Positions 8,828 to 17,123 are shown, counted from the stretch's first letter. The stretch is 64,000 nucleotides of DNA from Lewinellaceae bacterium (GCA_020636405.1 JACJXW010000004.1:992001-1056000), one strand, 5' to 3'. Numbers and translations are program-made. Notes: generated by a model from the letters alone, not told the origin.

Positions 8828-9477
8828 TGCGGAAATCGGAAGCGACCGCAGGGAGTCCCGTACCGACAGCGGAGGTCGGGATCGGAAATCGGAAGGCCCT
8901 TTCGCGTAAGGCGAGGACGAGTTCCGGGGCACTCGTTTGGCTGATGCCAGGAGGGCAGCCCCTTAGGGCCGGGAACTTCCCCTTTGTACACTGCACATTC
9001 CTGTTCTGCTTCGCTCCAAGAAAGCGGTTTGCACTTTTTTGTCGCGCAAAAAAGTACCAAAAAACGCTGGAAGCTCCACAGGCGGCGCGTTTACGCCTGG
9101 TATTACCGGGTAGCGAGGTATTGGCGCCTGCCCTTAATGTCCGGGGTAGCCCTTTTTCAGGTGCTGTGCCGGTTTCCGGATTTAAGCGTAACCACGGCCC
9201 TTCGCCTGGAATACCGGTTGCCATGGTTTTGCCTGTTGTCGGCTCCTGGCAGGAAACCGCCAAGGCACGTTCCTTGCCTTCAACAGCAGGGAATGGGCCT
9301 GTTGTCCTTGTCTTCTGCCCAACGCTTTCCTTTAGGGAAAAAGGGCGCTTGCGGCCGCTTGGGAGCTGTCCATTGCCCGGTGGTGGCTGCCGGGCAGTGC
9401 CCAAAAAAGCCGCCCTGGAACTGGCCCTTTTGTTACGCGAAAGGACCGTTGGAAATCGGAAGGTTTCCCACTTCCCA
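8828..9477. mobile_element. Repeat mosaic with a ~554-bp candidate non-autonomous element (8897-9450)
   Basis: This 650-base gap has no credible gene although several long frames cross it. The left part (8828-8896) carries gcggaaatcggaagcgaccg...agggagtcccg...gtaccgac...ggaggtcgggatcgg, which recurs at 22205-22305. The right part (9451-9480) carries ggaaatcggaaggtttcccacttcccact, similar to 22305-22336. Between them, 8897-9450 starts with CCTTTCGCGTAA (8898-8909) and ends with its inverse TTACGCGAAAGG (9433-9444). It is bracketed by the 13-base direct repeat GGAAATCGGAAGG (8884-8896 and 9451-9463). Inside is a hairpin, gcacttttttg/caaaaaagtac (9031-9057). This looks like an element inserted into an older repeat unit; no transposase is present. 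Confidence 0.5.
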
Positions 9478-11409
9478 CTACCCCTCTTCCTTCTCCAGCC
9501 TTTCGATCAGCCTTCCGGATATTCGGAGAAAGTCCATTTCGGTGATGATGCCGATCAGTTCTTCACCCTGCACGACCGGCAGGCAGCCGATCCTGTTTTC
9601 GCGCATTACCGACATGGCCTGTACGATGGTGGCTTTGGGGCCGATGGTAAAAGGTTTTTTGACCATGATGTCTTTGACGCAGGTTGCCTTTTTGCTGTTG
9701 AGTTTACTGCGTTGGGCGTAGTAGCGCAGCATGAGGCGGGAAGTGACCAGGCCGACGAGCCGCCCTTTAGAGTCTTCCACGGGCATGTAGCGGACCTTGC
9801 GCCAGTCCATGAGCTCCGCCACCAGTTCGATGAGGTCGTCCTGTTGCACGGTAAAGAGGTCCGTTTCCATGAATTCGTCGACCAGCAGGCGTGCCGGTTT
9901 GTAGTCTACCAGGTCGCTGGCTTCCGGTAGTTTCCATTTGTGTACAGGCTGGTTCTTTTCCTGGTTTTCGACGATGGCGGCAGTCAGTACACTGAGGGCT
10001 TCGTCGCGGGTGACCTCTTTGGTGAGTTTGGTGAAGGCCCGCAACTGCCAGCGGGCGCCGTTCATATGCTTTTTGGCGCGCTCTTCGATGACGCCGAGGT
10101 AGTGGTCAATATCTTTGGGAGACACTTTTTGACTTTCCAGCCCTTCGCGGGCGATGGGCAGCAGTTCCTGCAGGATGAGGTCGGTGGGAGAGGCCTTTTT
10201 GTCCTTGAACCAATTGAAAGTGGAGTCGATACCGAATTTGGCGGCTTTTGAAAAGTTGTCGCGCACGTCTTCCCAGGACAATTGCTTGCGGATATCCTTA
10301 CAGTGCTTTTTCATACCCATCATGGCTCCCAGCCAGAATGCTGCGTTGGCCACTTCGTCAACAACGGTAGGGCCCGAGGGCAATACCCGGTTCTCGATGC
10401 GCAAGTGGGGCTTACCCGATTCGCTGATGCCATAGCAGGGGCGGTTCCAGCGGTAGACGGTGGAGTTGTGCACCTGCAGGGCGCGCAGTTTGGGCACCTT
10501 GCCCTGTTCCACCATCTTGATCGAATCTTCGTCCACATCGGCGCTGAGCAGTACCCGGAAGCGGGCGATGTCTTCCTTGTAGATCTCCATGATGGATTGG
10601 TCGAGCCATCCGGTGCCGAAGCTCACCCGCGGGCTGCGCTCCCGCATGTGGTCGTGGGTGGTCCGGATGTCGAGGGCTTGCTGGAAGAGGGCAATCCTGC
10701 TTTCGTGCCAGAGGCGTTTGCCGAAAACGATGGGCGAGTTGGCGGCGATGGCCATCACCGGGGCGGCCAGGGCCTGGGCGATATTGTACATGCAGACAAA
10801 TTCGGCAGGAGAGACCTGCAGATGCACCTGAAAGCTGGTGTTGCAGGCTTCCAGCAACGGCGAATCGTGCTTGACCAGCAATTCGTCGATACCGGAGAGG
10901 CGCAGTTCGTAGGCGCTGCCGATGAGCTGGCTGTTGATGGCTTCCATGAGCGCATAGTAGCGCTTCTTGGGGGTCAGGTTTTCCATCTCCAGGTCGTACT
11001 TGCGCAGGGTCGGCAGTATGCCGGTGAGGATCAGTTTGGAATTGAGCAGGGCCAGCTTCTCCCGTATCTTGTTCAGCTTGTCGTTATTTTCTTCCTCCAG
11101 CAGGCTGAGGCAGTTGCCTTCAAAAATGCGGGGGGTCAGGTTGGTTTCCAGATTGAACTTGGCCAGCTCGGTCTCCACCCATTCATAATCCTTCATGGTT
11201 TCCAGGGCTTCCATGGCAATGGTTGCCGGCTTGAAGGTTTTGGCATTGACGATGCACATTTCCTGTTCTGCTCCGATACGTGCAATATCACTCTCGAACC
11301 AATCGTTTTCGAGCATGTATTCCAGCGCCTGTACATCGCGTAGCAATTTCTTCACGAATTGCTGCATGGCCATTTCATCTTTGACCAGAGATACTTTTTG
11401 TTCGCCCAT
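9478..11409 (-). CDS. Glutamate-cysteine-ligase-like protein fused to a CBS-domain pair
   Basis: A 643-residue fusion. Residues 1-480 resemble the GCS2 branch of carboxylate-amine/glutamate-cysteine ligases: IGAEQEMCIV near residue 46, NLETNLTP, the substrate-side block NTSFQVHLQV, and RIENRVLPSGPTVVDEVANAAFW near 345. Residues 510-635 hold two CBS motifs (FMETDLFTVQQDDL...RYMPVED..GRLVGLVTS, then DIMVKKPFTIGPKATIVQAM...GCLPVVQGEELIGIITEMDFL). Such pairs bind adenine nucleotides and regulate the attached domain. The expected activity is ATP-dependent ligation of a glutamate-like acid to an amine, controlled by energy charge. The start ATG at 11409 opens directly with the domain. The gene is divergent from the lipoprotein at 11525. 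Exact substrate is unknown. Confidence 0.8.
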   Translation of the reverse strand: MGEQKVSLVKDEMAMQQFVKKLLRDVQALEYMLENDWFESDIARIGAEQEMCIVNAKTFKPATIAMEALETMKDYEWVETELAKFNLETNLTPRIFEGNCLSLLEEENNDKLNKIREKLALLNSKLILTGILPTLRKYDLEMENLTPKKRYYALMEAINSQLIGSAYELRLSGIDELLVKHDSPLLEACNTSFQVHLQVSPAEFVCMYNIAQALAAPVMAIAANSPIVFGKRLWHESRIALFQQALDIRTTHDHMRERSPRVSFGTGWLDQSIMEIYKEDIARFRVLLSADVDEDSIKMVEQGKVPKLRALQVHNSTVYRWNRPCYGISESGKPHLRIENRVLPSGPTVVDEVANAAFWLGAMMGMKKHCKDIRKQLSWEDVRDNFSKAAKFGIDSTFNWFKDKKASPTDLILQELLPIAREGLESQKVSPKDIDHYLGVIEERAKKHMNGARWQLRAFTKLTKEVTRDEALSVLTAAIVENQEKNQPVHKWKLPEASDLVDYKPARLLVDEFMETDLFTVQQDDLIELVAELMDWRKVRYMPVEDSKGRLVGLVTSRLMLRYYAQRSKLNSKKATCVKDIMVKKPFTIGPKATIVQAMSVMRENRIGCLPVVQGEELIGIITEMDFLRISGRLIERLEKEEG

Positions 11410-11451
11410 TCTATTACAGAGTTTTTAAAGTATGACATTTGGGTATTGCCC

Positions 11452-11469
11452 ACCCCTCAAGATAGGGGT
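11452..11469. promoter_or_regulatory. Short palindrome in a divergent promoter region
   Basis: ACCCCT (11452-11457) and AGGGGT (11464-11469) form a perfect 6-bp inverted repeat in the 115-base gap between two divergent genes (11409 minus, 11525 plus). Its place fits an operator or overlapping promoter. No regulator can be named. Confidence 0.3.
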
Positions 11470-11524
11470 AATTTGAAAAAAAAAGGCTGTGCCCTTAGAA
11501 AATCAATAATACAGAAAGGAACTT

Positions 11525-12052
11525 ATGAAAAAAATATGGATCGGCATTTTTGCCGTCGTGCTGGCCGCCGCCTGTACCAAAGACAAGCGGGACCCCCTCT
11601 TCGACCTGTTTTATCCCAATTTCGAGCTGTTCATCCCCGCCGGGCGCAGCCCCACTTTGCCCTTTACCCTGGCGAAGCGCGGCATCAATACCAATATCGA
11701 TTTTTACCTGCGGGAGAATAGTGTGGACACGGCAATGATCACGGAGATCGCTCCGATCTCCGCCCGCCTGACCTCTTTCGATGGGTTCAATTACGATTTT
11801 CTGGACCGGATCTCCATCCGGCTCTGCCCGGACACGGATGCGCCTTGTATCGAGGCCGACGAGGTATTTTACATCGACCGCCTGCAGATCGACCGGCCGG
11901 GCAGCCGCATTGACCTGCTGCCTGGCTTGCGCAATGTACGTCGGGACCTCATCCGGGAAAAGTACAGGCTGGAGGTGGTCTTTTTTCTGGCCTTTACCCC
12001 CAGCCTGAACTATGATACGCGGTTGGATATGAGCTTTCGGGCGTTGCAGTGA
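11525..12052 (+). CDS. Hypothetical lipoprotein
   Basis: A 175-residue protein starting MKKIWIGIFAVVLAAACTKD, a lipoprotein signal with lipobox LAAAC (Cys at residue 17). The mature part has alternating strand-like segments and a pair of cysteines (LCPDTDAPC), suggesting a small beta-sandwich facing the periplasm. A short A-rich stretch and AGAAAGGAACTT precede the ATG, one of the better ribosome-binding sites here. It is divergent from the ligase/CBS gene and convergent with the SPOR gene. I recognise no family; function is unknown. Confidence 0.7.
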   Translation: MKKIWIGIFAVVLAAACTKDKRDPLFDLFYPNFELFIPAGRSPTLPFTLAKRGINTNIDFYLRENSVDTAMITEIAPISARLTSFDGFNYDFLDRISIRLCPDTDAPCIEADEVFYIDRLQIDRPGSRIDLLPGLRNVRRDLIREKYRLEVVFFLAFTPSLNYDTRLDMSFRALQ

Positions 12053-12081
12053 GTAACTGGGCGGAAGCGGAGAAATAAGTG

Positions 12082-12146
12082 GAAATGTATTGAAATGCGG
12101 TGGAAATGCTTATCCTGCCCAGGTTCGGCCCGCATTTCATCATTTC
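12082..12146. terminator. Imperfect inverted repeat between convergent genes
   Basis: GAAATGTATTGAAATGCGG (12082-12100) pairs with CCGCATTTCATCATTTC (12130-12146) with small bulges. It lies in the 124-base gap between the stops of two convergent genes, as expected for a bidirectional terminator. Confidence 0.5.
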
Positions 12147-12176
12147 TATGCATGTCTAAGTTTCAGTCCATTTTAC

Positions 12177-13934
12177 TTACACGAAGCGTTGCATATGATA
12201 GGCCACCAGCGTATGCAGGGTAGCCAGCGCCAGGCCGCGTGCCTGATCTACTTTATATCCCTTATTCATGAAGTGGTCTTCGAGGCGGACCTGGGTTTGG
12301 AAATAGGCCACCTTGAAGGCGGAGGCGATCTGTCGGTGCAGAGGATCCTGTACGGCCCAGGCATCGAGCCCGCGCAGCAGGTTGTTGTTCCAGGCTTCAA
12401 CGGCTTTGGACTCCGAGCTGTTAAGAGCAGCGGGGGCGGAGTAGAGCCGGGAGCGTTCGGTAGCGGCCTGGGATAGCCTTTGCTGGTTAAACGGTTCTTC
12501 GGCGTTGAGGTCGGAGGCGATGGCCACCAGCAGTTTGGCTTCCGGCCAGCTTTCGAACTGCCCGCAATTCTGTACGTTGAGGTTGCCGTTCGGTACCCGG
12601 GCGCAGGCCTGATAAGCCAGGGCGGACTCCTGCGGATGGCGGCTGGCCAGCCAGCAGGGCGCATTGAGGCTGGTGCCCGACCCGCAATGCATGTAATAGA
12701 GGTGTGAGGCCAGTTGGCCGAGGTCCTGGTAGGCATAAGTCGCATTGGGGTCGAAGGGCAGGTTGGCGACAAAACGCCCGGAGAAAGCGGCGCGGATAGC
12801 AGTGTTCATCAGTTGGTTGACATTATTGCTTGGGCCGTAGGCGGCAAAGAGCATATAGGCCCGATAGCCCATGGCCATGGGGTCGTTCGACCGTTCCAGA
12901 TAGCTGGTAGCGGCGGGGTTGGAGGCCAGGCCGTCGATGGCTTGCTGAAGGCTGCTGTTGGATGCCTGGCTGCCTGGCATGCCCGTCATTTCGGCCAGCG
13001 CCTGGTATTTTTGGAGCGTCCGGTCTTTTTCCATAATGGCCTTCAGGGCAGCGGCTGTGCCATTGCCATAGTAACCGTCGATGGAGGCCGTATAGGCATT
13101 GCCCGCCTTTAGTTCCGTTTGCAGGCTCACTACCGATTGGCGCTTGACGTCGGCCCGGATATTGGGCAGGTCTGCAGGAGCCGCAGAACGCGCTGTGAGG
13201 GCGGGCGTTCCGGGAGTGTAGTTGTAATCGATGGGCATGGCCGGTGCGCCGTAGCTGTAAGAGCCGGCAGCGGCGTCGGGGGTGCGCGCCGTCAGTACGT
13301 TGTAATCCTGCAGTTGCGGCTCGGCGGGCACGGTGCCGGTGCGGCTGGTGGTTTGGTCGAAGGCGATGGGGATGAGGTCCTTCTTTACCCCGGTCTCAAA
13401 TTCAGTGAGTTGGAGGACGGTAGCGCTGTTTACCGTCTTGGCGAAAGCATCTTTGTAGCCCATCTTGCGGATCCGGCTCAGGTCGCCCTTCGCGGCATCC
13501 AGGCTGTTGTAAGGGCCGGTGACGATCTTGATGAGGTTGCCGCTCATGATACCGTACAGGGCCCCTATTTTTGTAAATTCTTCCCATTCAATATCCTTAT
13601 CGACCCGGCGGGTGGCGATCTGGACGATGTTCAGCGCTTGTCCGGCGGAGAGCAGCTTTTCTTGAATAAAAGCATTGGCATATCCTTTGTCCCGGATCTT
13701 TGCCGCTGCTTTTTCTGCTTCCTCCCGGCTGGCGTAGCCGCCAACGTAAACCTCGCGGAGGTTGCTGCCCAGGTCCTGAGCATGAACGAAGCCTACGCTC
13801 TGCAGAGACTTGAAATCATCCCGGTTGGCGTCGATAAAAGTTCCCACCTGAACGGTATAATAGGGCTGGTTCTGTGCTACGCCTTCCGTAGCGAGGAGCG
13901 CCAGAAGCGCCAAGAGTGGCAGTAATTTCTTCAT
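12177..13934 (-). CDS. SPOR-domain exported protein with peptidoglycan-binding-like segment
   Basis: A 585-residue protein. The ATG at 13934 opens a clear signal peptide (MKKLLPLLALLALLATEGVAQ); the frame extends 141 bases further upstream but lacks protein character. Residues 25-95 (YYTVQVGTF...LREVYVGGYASREEAEKA...GYANAFI) and 105-175 (IVQIATRR...IKIVTGPYNSLDAAKG...GYKDAF) are two SPOR domains, which bind peptidoglycan lacking stem peptides. About residues 255-310 (SLQTELKAG.AYTASIDGYYGNGTAAALK) resemble a PG_binding_1 domain. The last 250 residues are helical, Ala-rich and unfamiliar. A cell-wall or division-site role is likely. The gene stands alone, with a nested inverted repeat in its leader. 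Confidence 0.8.
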   Translation of the reverse strand: MKKLLPLLALLALLATEGVAQNQPYYTVQVGTFIDANRDDFKSLQSVGFVHAQDLGSNLREVYVGGYASREEAEKAAAKIRDKGYANAFIQEKLLSAGQALNIVQIATRRVDKDIEWEEFTKIGALYGIMSGNLIKIVTGPYNSLDAAKGDLSRIRKMGYKDAFAKTVNSATVLQLTEFETGVKKDLIPIAFDQTTSRTGTVPAEPQLQDYNVLTARTPDAAAGSYSYGAPAMPIDYNYTPGTPALTARSAAPADLPNIRADVKRQSVVSLQTELKAGNAYTASIDGYYGNGTAAALKAIMEKDRTLQKYQALAEMTGMPGSQASNSSLQQAIDGLASNPAATSYLERSNDPMAMGYRAYMLFAAYGPSNNVNQLMNTAIRAAFSGRFVANLPFDPNATYAYQDLGQLASHLYYMHCGSGTSLNAPCWLASRHPQESALAYQACARVPNGNLNVQNCGQFESWPEAKLLVAIASDLNAEEPFNQQRLSQAATERSRLYSAPAALNSSESKAVEAWNNNLLRGLDAWAVQDPLHRQIASAFKVAYFQTQVRLEDHFMNKGYKVDQARGLALATLHTLVAYHMQRFV

Positions 13935-14365
13935 GATTGATATAGTGTTTTGCTTTTTGGAGCTGTTTGAATTTAATCCTTCAGTTTTGTTATGGCCAAA
14001 AAATGCCCTATAACAAATTCTAAAAACCAAATTCAAACAGCTTCTTAGGTTTTTTAGGTACCGCCCCGCCTGCAAGCAGTTTAGTTACATCGGCGCCACC
14101 TGTTCTGGTTTCTGGTAAAACGGAACCATGCACATTCGCATAGGCCTGAACACCTAACGTTGCCAATGGTGAACAAATTTTATTGGGCAAAACATAGATA
14201 TTCATTTCCTACACCAAATTTCACCAATTTTCTGTTTTTTTTCACTTTTTTGTTTAAAACGGATCGAATAGCTCTGAGGTTTCTTCTTTTATCTCTGTTT
14301 TTTAAATTGAACCAAGGTTCCTCTCAAGGGTTATTATTCCACATACCAGTCAAAACCTAAACCTG
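13935..14365. promoter_or_regulatory. Divergent intergenic region with nested inverted repeats (13961-14042)
   Basis: This 431-base gap separates the SPOR gene (minus) from the Fe-S gene (plus) and holds no credible gene. AGCTGTTTGAATTT (13961-13974) is perfectly inverted at 14029-14042. Nested inside, TTTGTTAT (13986-13993) is inverted at 14010-14017. The 82-base structure lies 27 bases upstream of the SPOR start codon, so it would be in that gene's leader or promoter. The rest is AT-rich and probably holds both promoters. Confidence 0.5.
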
Positions 14366-14809
14366 ATGAGCGAGACAAAAGATATTACGAAAGAATATTC
14401 CAACGGCGAAGTGACCATTGTCTGGAAGCCGAGCCTTTGTATGCATTCTGCCCTTTGCACCACCGGCCTGCCCGAGGTGTTCGACCCCAAAGCCCAACCT
14501 TGGATCAACGCCGGAGGCGCAGATACCGAGCGCATTATCGAGCAGGTGAAAAAATGCCCTTCCGGAGCTTTGTCCTACTATTATAATGGAACAAGCGCCA
14601 GCCGGGAAACGGAGCAGGCAGACAAGGAGGAACGCCTCGTTGAGGCCGTCCCCAACGGCCCGCTGATGATCCACGGCCGGCTCTCCATAAAAAAACCGGA
14701 TGGAAGTATCCTCCAAAAGGATACCAAAACCGCCTTCTGCCGCTGCGGCGCTTCGGGCAATAAGCCTTTCTGCGACGGTTCTCACCGGAAGGTGGGGTTC
14801 GAGGGGTAG
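14366..14809 (+). CDS. Fe-S protein: divergent 4Fe-4S (Fer4_19) plus CDGSH domain
   Basis: A 147-residue cytoplasmic protein of two small Fe-S modules. Residues 12-75 match the divergent mono-cluster ferredoxin family: CMHSALCTTGLPEVFD and a later KKCPSGALSY supply cysteines. Residues 100-147 form a CDGSH domain with the ligand pattern C.C...(x)...FCDGSH (FCRCGASGNKPFCDGSH), the Cys3-His ligand set of a 2Fe-2S cluster. This fusion is found in many Bacteroidota; the role is presumed electron transfer or redox sensing. A short gap leads to the pirin gene on the same strand. Confidence 0.85.
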   Translation: MSETKDITKEYSNGEVTIVWKPSLCMHSALCTTGLPEVFDPKAQPWINAGGADTERIIEQVKKCPSGALSYYYNGTSASRETEQADKEERLVEAVPNGPLMIHGRLSIKKPDGSILQKDTKTAFCRCGASGNKPFCDGSHRKVGFEG

Positions 14810-14901
14810 GGGGGTAATGGAATAGTTGATGGGTTGAATGACAGAAGCCTTTCGGGGGCAATCGGCTCGTTGGTTCCCTGGCATTAAAAAAGGAATAATT
14901 C

Positions 14902-15765
14902 ATGAAGAACAGGCCTGTAGCGCATATTACCCAGGCGGAACACCTCAATATGGGGAGTACGGTGGTCAAGCAGCCTTTGCCGACGGTGAAGGTAGAACAG
15001 GTAGACCCCTTTCTTTTGCTGCATCATTTCGGCCCGACTACGACGGCGCCGGGCAGTGACCCGCTCGACGTCGGCCCGCATCCGCACCGGGGTTTTGAAC
15101 CGGTGACCTTCCTGTACAGCGGCGGCATCCGGCATAAGGACAGCCGGGGCAACGAAGGCTTGCTCCGGGGAGGCGATGTACAGTGGATGACCGCCGGCCT
15201 GGGCATCATTCACAGTGAACGGGCCTCCCGGGAATTCCTGGAGGCCGGCGGTACCATGGAAGGCATACAGCTGTGGGTCAACCTGCCGCGGAAACACAAA
15301 ATGGCCCAGCCCAATTACCAGGATATCAAAGCCGCACAGATACCGGAGATCCTGGAAGATAATGGAAAAGTGCGCTTGCGGTTGGTAGCGGGGCAGTACC
15401 AGGGTAAGAAAGGCCCTGCGCGCACTTTCACCCCCATCCTGGCCCTGCAGGCAGAACTGAACACCGGGGGCTATGTGGAGGTGCAAATACCGGAGCACTT
15501 CAACGCCCTCGTATACATCCTCCGGGGAGAAGTGCAGCTGAACGAAAATTTCTCCTATTCCGGCGAAACCATGCTCCATTTCAAAAATGAAGGCGCCGGC
15601 TTTTCCCTGCGGGCGAAGGCCGACAGCCAGGCGCTCATCCTTGCCGGTGAACCCATCGGCGAACCGGTCGCCCAATGGGGGCCCTACGTGATGAATACCC
15701 AGACAGAGATCATGGAAGCCATGCGCGATTACCAGATGGGCAAGATGGGGGTGTATATTGACTAG
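14902..15765 (+). CDS. Pirin-family protein
   Basis: A 287-residue bicupin. The N-terminal cupin has the pirin metal site: PHPHRGFEPVTFLYSGG (two His), IIHSER (His) and a downstream Glu (TMEGIQLWVNLP). The C-terminal cupin (from about residue 165, KGPARTFTPI) lacks these ligands, as usual. Pirins bind iron; some oxidise quercetin and others modulate regulators, and which applies here cannot be read. A short ORF-free stretch separates it from the Fe-S protein gene, and the two could share a transcript. The length matches the family. Confidence 0.9.
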   Translation: MKNRPVAHITQAEHLNMGSTVVKQPLPTVKVEQVDPFLLLHHFGPTTTAPGSDPLDVGPHPHRGFEPVTFLYSGGIRHKDSRGNEGLLRGGDVQWMTAGLGIIHSERASREFLEAGGTMEGIQLWVNLPRKHKMAQPNYQDIKAAQIPEILEDNGKVRLRLVAGQYQGKKGPARTFTPILALQAELNTGGYVEVQIPEHFNALVYILRGEVQLNENFSYSGETMLHFKNEGAGFSLRAKADSQALILAGEPIGEPVAQWGPYVMNTQTEIMEAMRDYQMGKMGVYID

Positions 15766-15828
15766 GTGGGAAGTGGGAAGTGGGAAGTGGGAAAACTTCC
15801 GCCCTTCGATTTCTGACTTCCCACTTCC
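15766..15828. repeat. gtgggaa tandem repeat with inverted copy
   Basis: GTGGGAA is repeated four times (15766-15792), starting at the stop codon of the pirin gene. The inverse word acttcccacttcc appears at 15816-15828. The two arms can pair, so the repeat could also act as a terminator. The same word recurs at 9467-9478 and 22320-22340. Confidence 0.6.
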
Positions 15829-15912
15829 TTAAACTTCTCTTAACATATGCCCGTACAACATATTGAGGCTGGAAAACATTTTATTGTAGTAGATCACGAA
15901 AAACAAGTACGG

Positions 15913-16209
15913 ATGAAGAAGGTATTTATGGTTGAGTTCGATCTGCCGGAAACATTTACGGAAGAATTTCTGGCCCTGCTCCCCAAACAGCGGTATGTGA
16001 TCAATACTATGCTGGCGCAAGGGGCCATAAAATCCTATTCCCTGGCAATCGACCGGTCCAAACTATGGGCAGTAATGCTGGCCGAGTCAGAATTCGACGT
16101 TCTGGAGCATATCGCACAAATGCCGTTGAGCAACTACATGACGCCCAACATTTCCGAGTTGATGTTCCACAATGCCGCCGATTCCGTGATGCAATTCTCC
16201 CTCAATTAA
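15913..16209 (+). CDS. Small muconolactone-isomerase-like protein
   Basis: A 98-residue protein (MKKVFMVEFDLPETFTEEFLALLP...). It has the length and strand-helix pattern of the muconolactone delta-isomerase-like group of dimeric alpha-beta barrels: an initial strand, helix with LLPKQR, a second strand (SYSLAIDRSKLWAVMLAES), helix (EFDVLEHIAQMP) and the final MTPNISELMFHN. The frame also has an ATG at 15847 adding 22 residues, but family members begin at the MKKVFMVEF strand, so 15913 is preferred. No catalytic role is implied. It lies between the gtgggaa repeat and a candidate mobile element. Confidence 0.6.
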   Translation: MKKVFMVEFDLPETFTEEFLALLPKQRYVINTMLAQGAIKSYSLAIDRSKLWAVMLAESEFDVLEHIAQMPLSNYMTPNISELMFHNAADSVMQFSLN

Positions 16210-16280
16210 ACGCCGCCGGAAGGCTGCATCCAAAGAATAATTTCATATCGCCATATATTTCCGCGACAACTTATTTCAAA

Positions 16281-16504
16281 ATAAGTCATCCCGAATTTTA
16301 TTTCAGGCTTTCAGCCTGATATTTGGGCTTGGATTATCTTCCCCGGGCGAGGCCCGGGGCTGCAATGTAACAGCCTTTCAGGCTGAAAGCCTGACAAATT
16401 GGAGCTTGGGGCACCGCCCCAAGCCTGAAAGCAGCAGATAACTCAGGCTGAAGGCCTGAAATAATATCCAAGGGTGTATCATTCTAAAATTCGGGATGAC
16501 TTAT
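16281..16504. mobile_element. 224-bp MITE-like element with perfect 20-bp terminal inverted repeats
   Basis: ATAAGTCATCCCGAATTTTA (16281-16300) and its exact inverse TAAAATTCGGGATGACTTAT (16485-16504) bound a 224-base segment with no ORF. Inside are stacked palindromes: CAGGCTTTCAGCCTG (16304-16318), CCCCGGGcgaggCCCGGGG (16341-16359), a long one around cagcctttcaggctgaaagcctg (16371-16393), CTTGGGGcaccGCCCCAAG (16405-16423) and ttcaggctgaaggcctgaa near 16443-16461. It ends 72 bases before the MarR gene, so it could affect that gene's expression. No transposase is nearby. Confidence 0.65.
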
Positions 16505-16576
16505 GTTTTGTTCCCTTGTTTCAGGATTTTTTTTATTCCGGTTAAACCAACTTAGCCGACAGGTGTTAATCGTTGC

Positions 16577-17035
16577 ATGCGCAACCAAGTTATGGACTCC
16601 CCGCAATTCAACCCGCTGCACTCCCTGGTATTTCTCACCAACCGGGTGGGCCGCCTGTTGGCCAATCAGATCCGCCTTCGTTCAGATATGGAAAGCCTTG
16701 GCCTGATGCCGCATCATATGGGCATCCTGGTAGAACTTTGGGCGAAGGACGGCCTGCGGCAGCAGGACCTTGCGGTCTCCGTCATCAAGGACAAGGCGAC
16801 CATTGCCCGGGCTCTCGACTATTTGGAGGAGGAGAATATCGTCGTCCGCGTTCCCGATCCCAGTGATAAGCGCAACAAACGCATCTACCTGACCCACAAG
16901 GGTAAGGCGTTGCACCAGCAGATCTGGCCGCACGCTGAATCCGTTGTCAAGGAAGTGCTGAAGGAAGTTGACCCCAAAGACCTGGAAACTTGCAAACGAG
17001 TTTTGGAACACGTTTATCATAAGTTGCTCCAATAG
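16577..17035 (+). CDS. MarR-family transcriptional regulator
   Basis: A 152-residue protein with the MarR plan: N-terminal dimerisation helix (FNPLHSLVFLTNRVGRLL), winged helix with the recognition region LRQQDLAVSVIKDKATIARALDYLEEENIVVRV, the wing PSDKRNKRIYLTHKGKALHQQ, then C-terminal dimerisation helices. ATG codons exist at 16577 and 16592 (MDSPQF); the second may be the true start. It precedes an adaptor and RND permease in the same orientation (88-base gap), so it very probably controls that efflux locus, possibly as a repressor released by a substrate drug or phenolic compound. Confidence 0.85.
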   Translation: MRNQVMDSPQFNPLHSLVFLTNRVGRLLANQIRLRSDMESLGLMPHHMGILVELWAKDGLRQQDLAVSVIKDKATIARALDYLEEENIVVRVPDPSDKRNKRIYLTHKGKALHQQIWPHAESVVKEVLKEVDPKDLETCKRVLEHVYHKLLQ

Positions 17036-17070
17036 TTGAAACTGCAACCATCGTTTTTATCGGGCCAGCT

Positions 17071-17093
17071 GGATCATGAATGAGAGCTGATCC
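17071..17093. promoter_or_regulatory. Possible MarR operator
   Basis: GGATCA (17071-17076) and TGATCC (17088-17093) form an inverted repeat with an 11-base spacer in the 88-base gap between the MarR gene and the adaptor gene. Position and symmetry fit a MarR-family site, but no consensus for this regulator is known to me. Confidence 0.25.
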
Positions 17094-17123
17094 GTTTCAA
17101 AAAAATATTGAAAGCTGTCAGTT

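Noticed and set aside
8580..9404. Minus-strand frame of 274 codons over the end of the aromatic protein and the element
   Set aside because: It overlaps a real gene antisense and translates palindromic repeats (for example a YFFARQK-like string from the gcacttttttg hairpin).
8884..9463. GGAAATCGGAAGG pair as a proven target-site duplication
   Set aside because: The word is common in this repeat family, and six extra bases lie between the right terminal repeat and the copy, so duplication on insertion is not proven.
8824..9930. Long plus-strand frame (368 codons) across the repeat mosaic and into the ligase/CBS gene
   Set aside because: Its first part lies in the TIR element with no protein-like composition, its second part is the antisense of the well-supported gene at 9478-11409.
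10282..11343. 353-codon frame antisense to the ligase/CBS gene
   Set aside because: Shadow frame of a GC-rich gene; no start context, domain or conserved motif.
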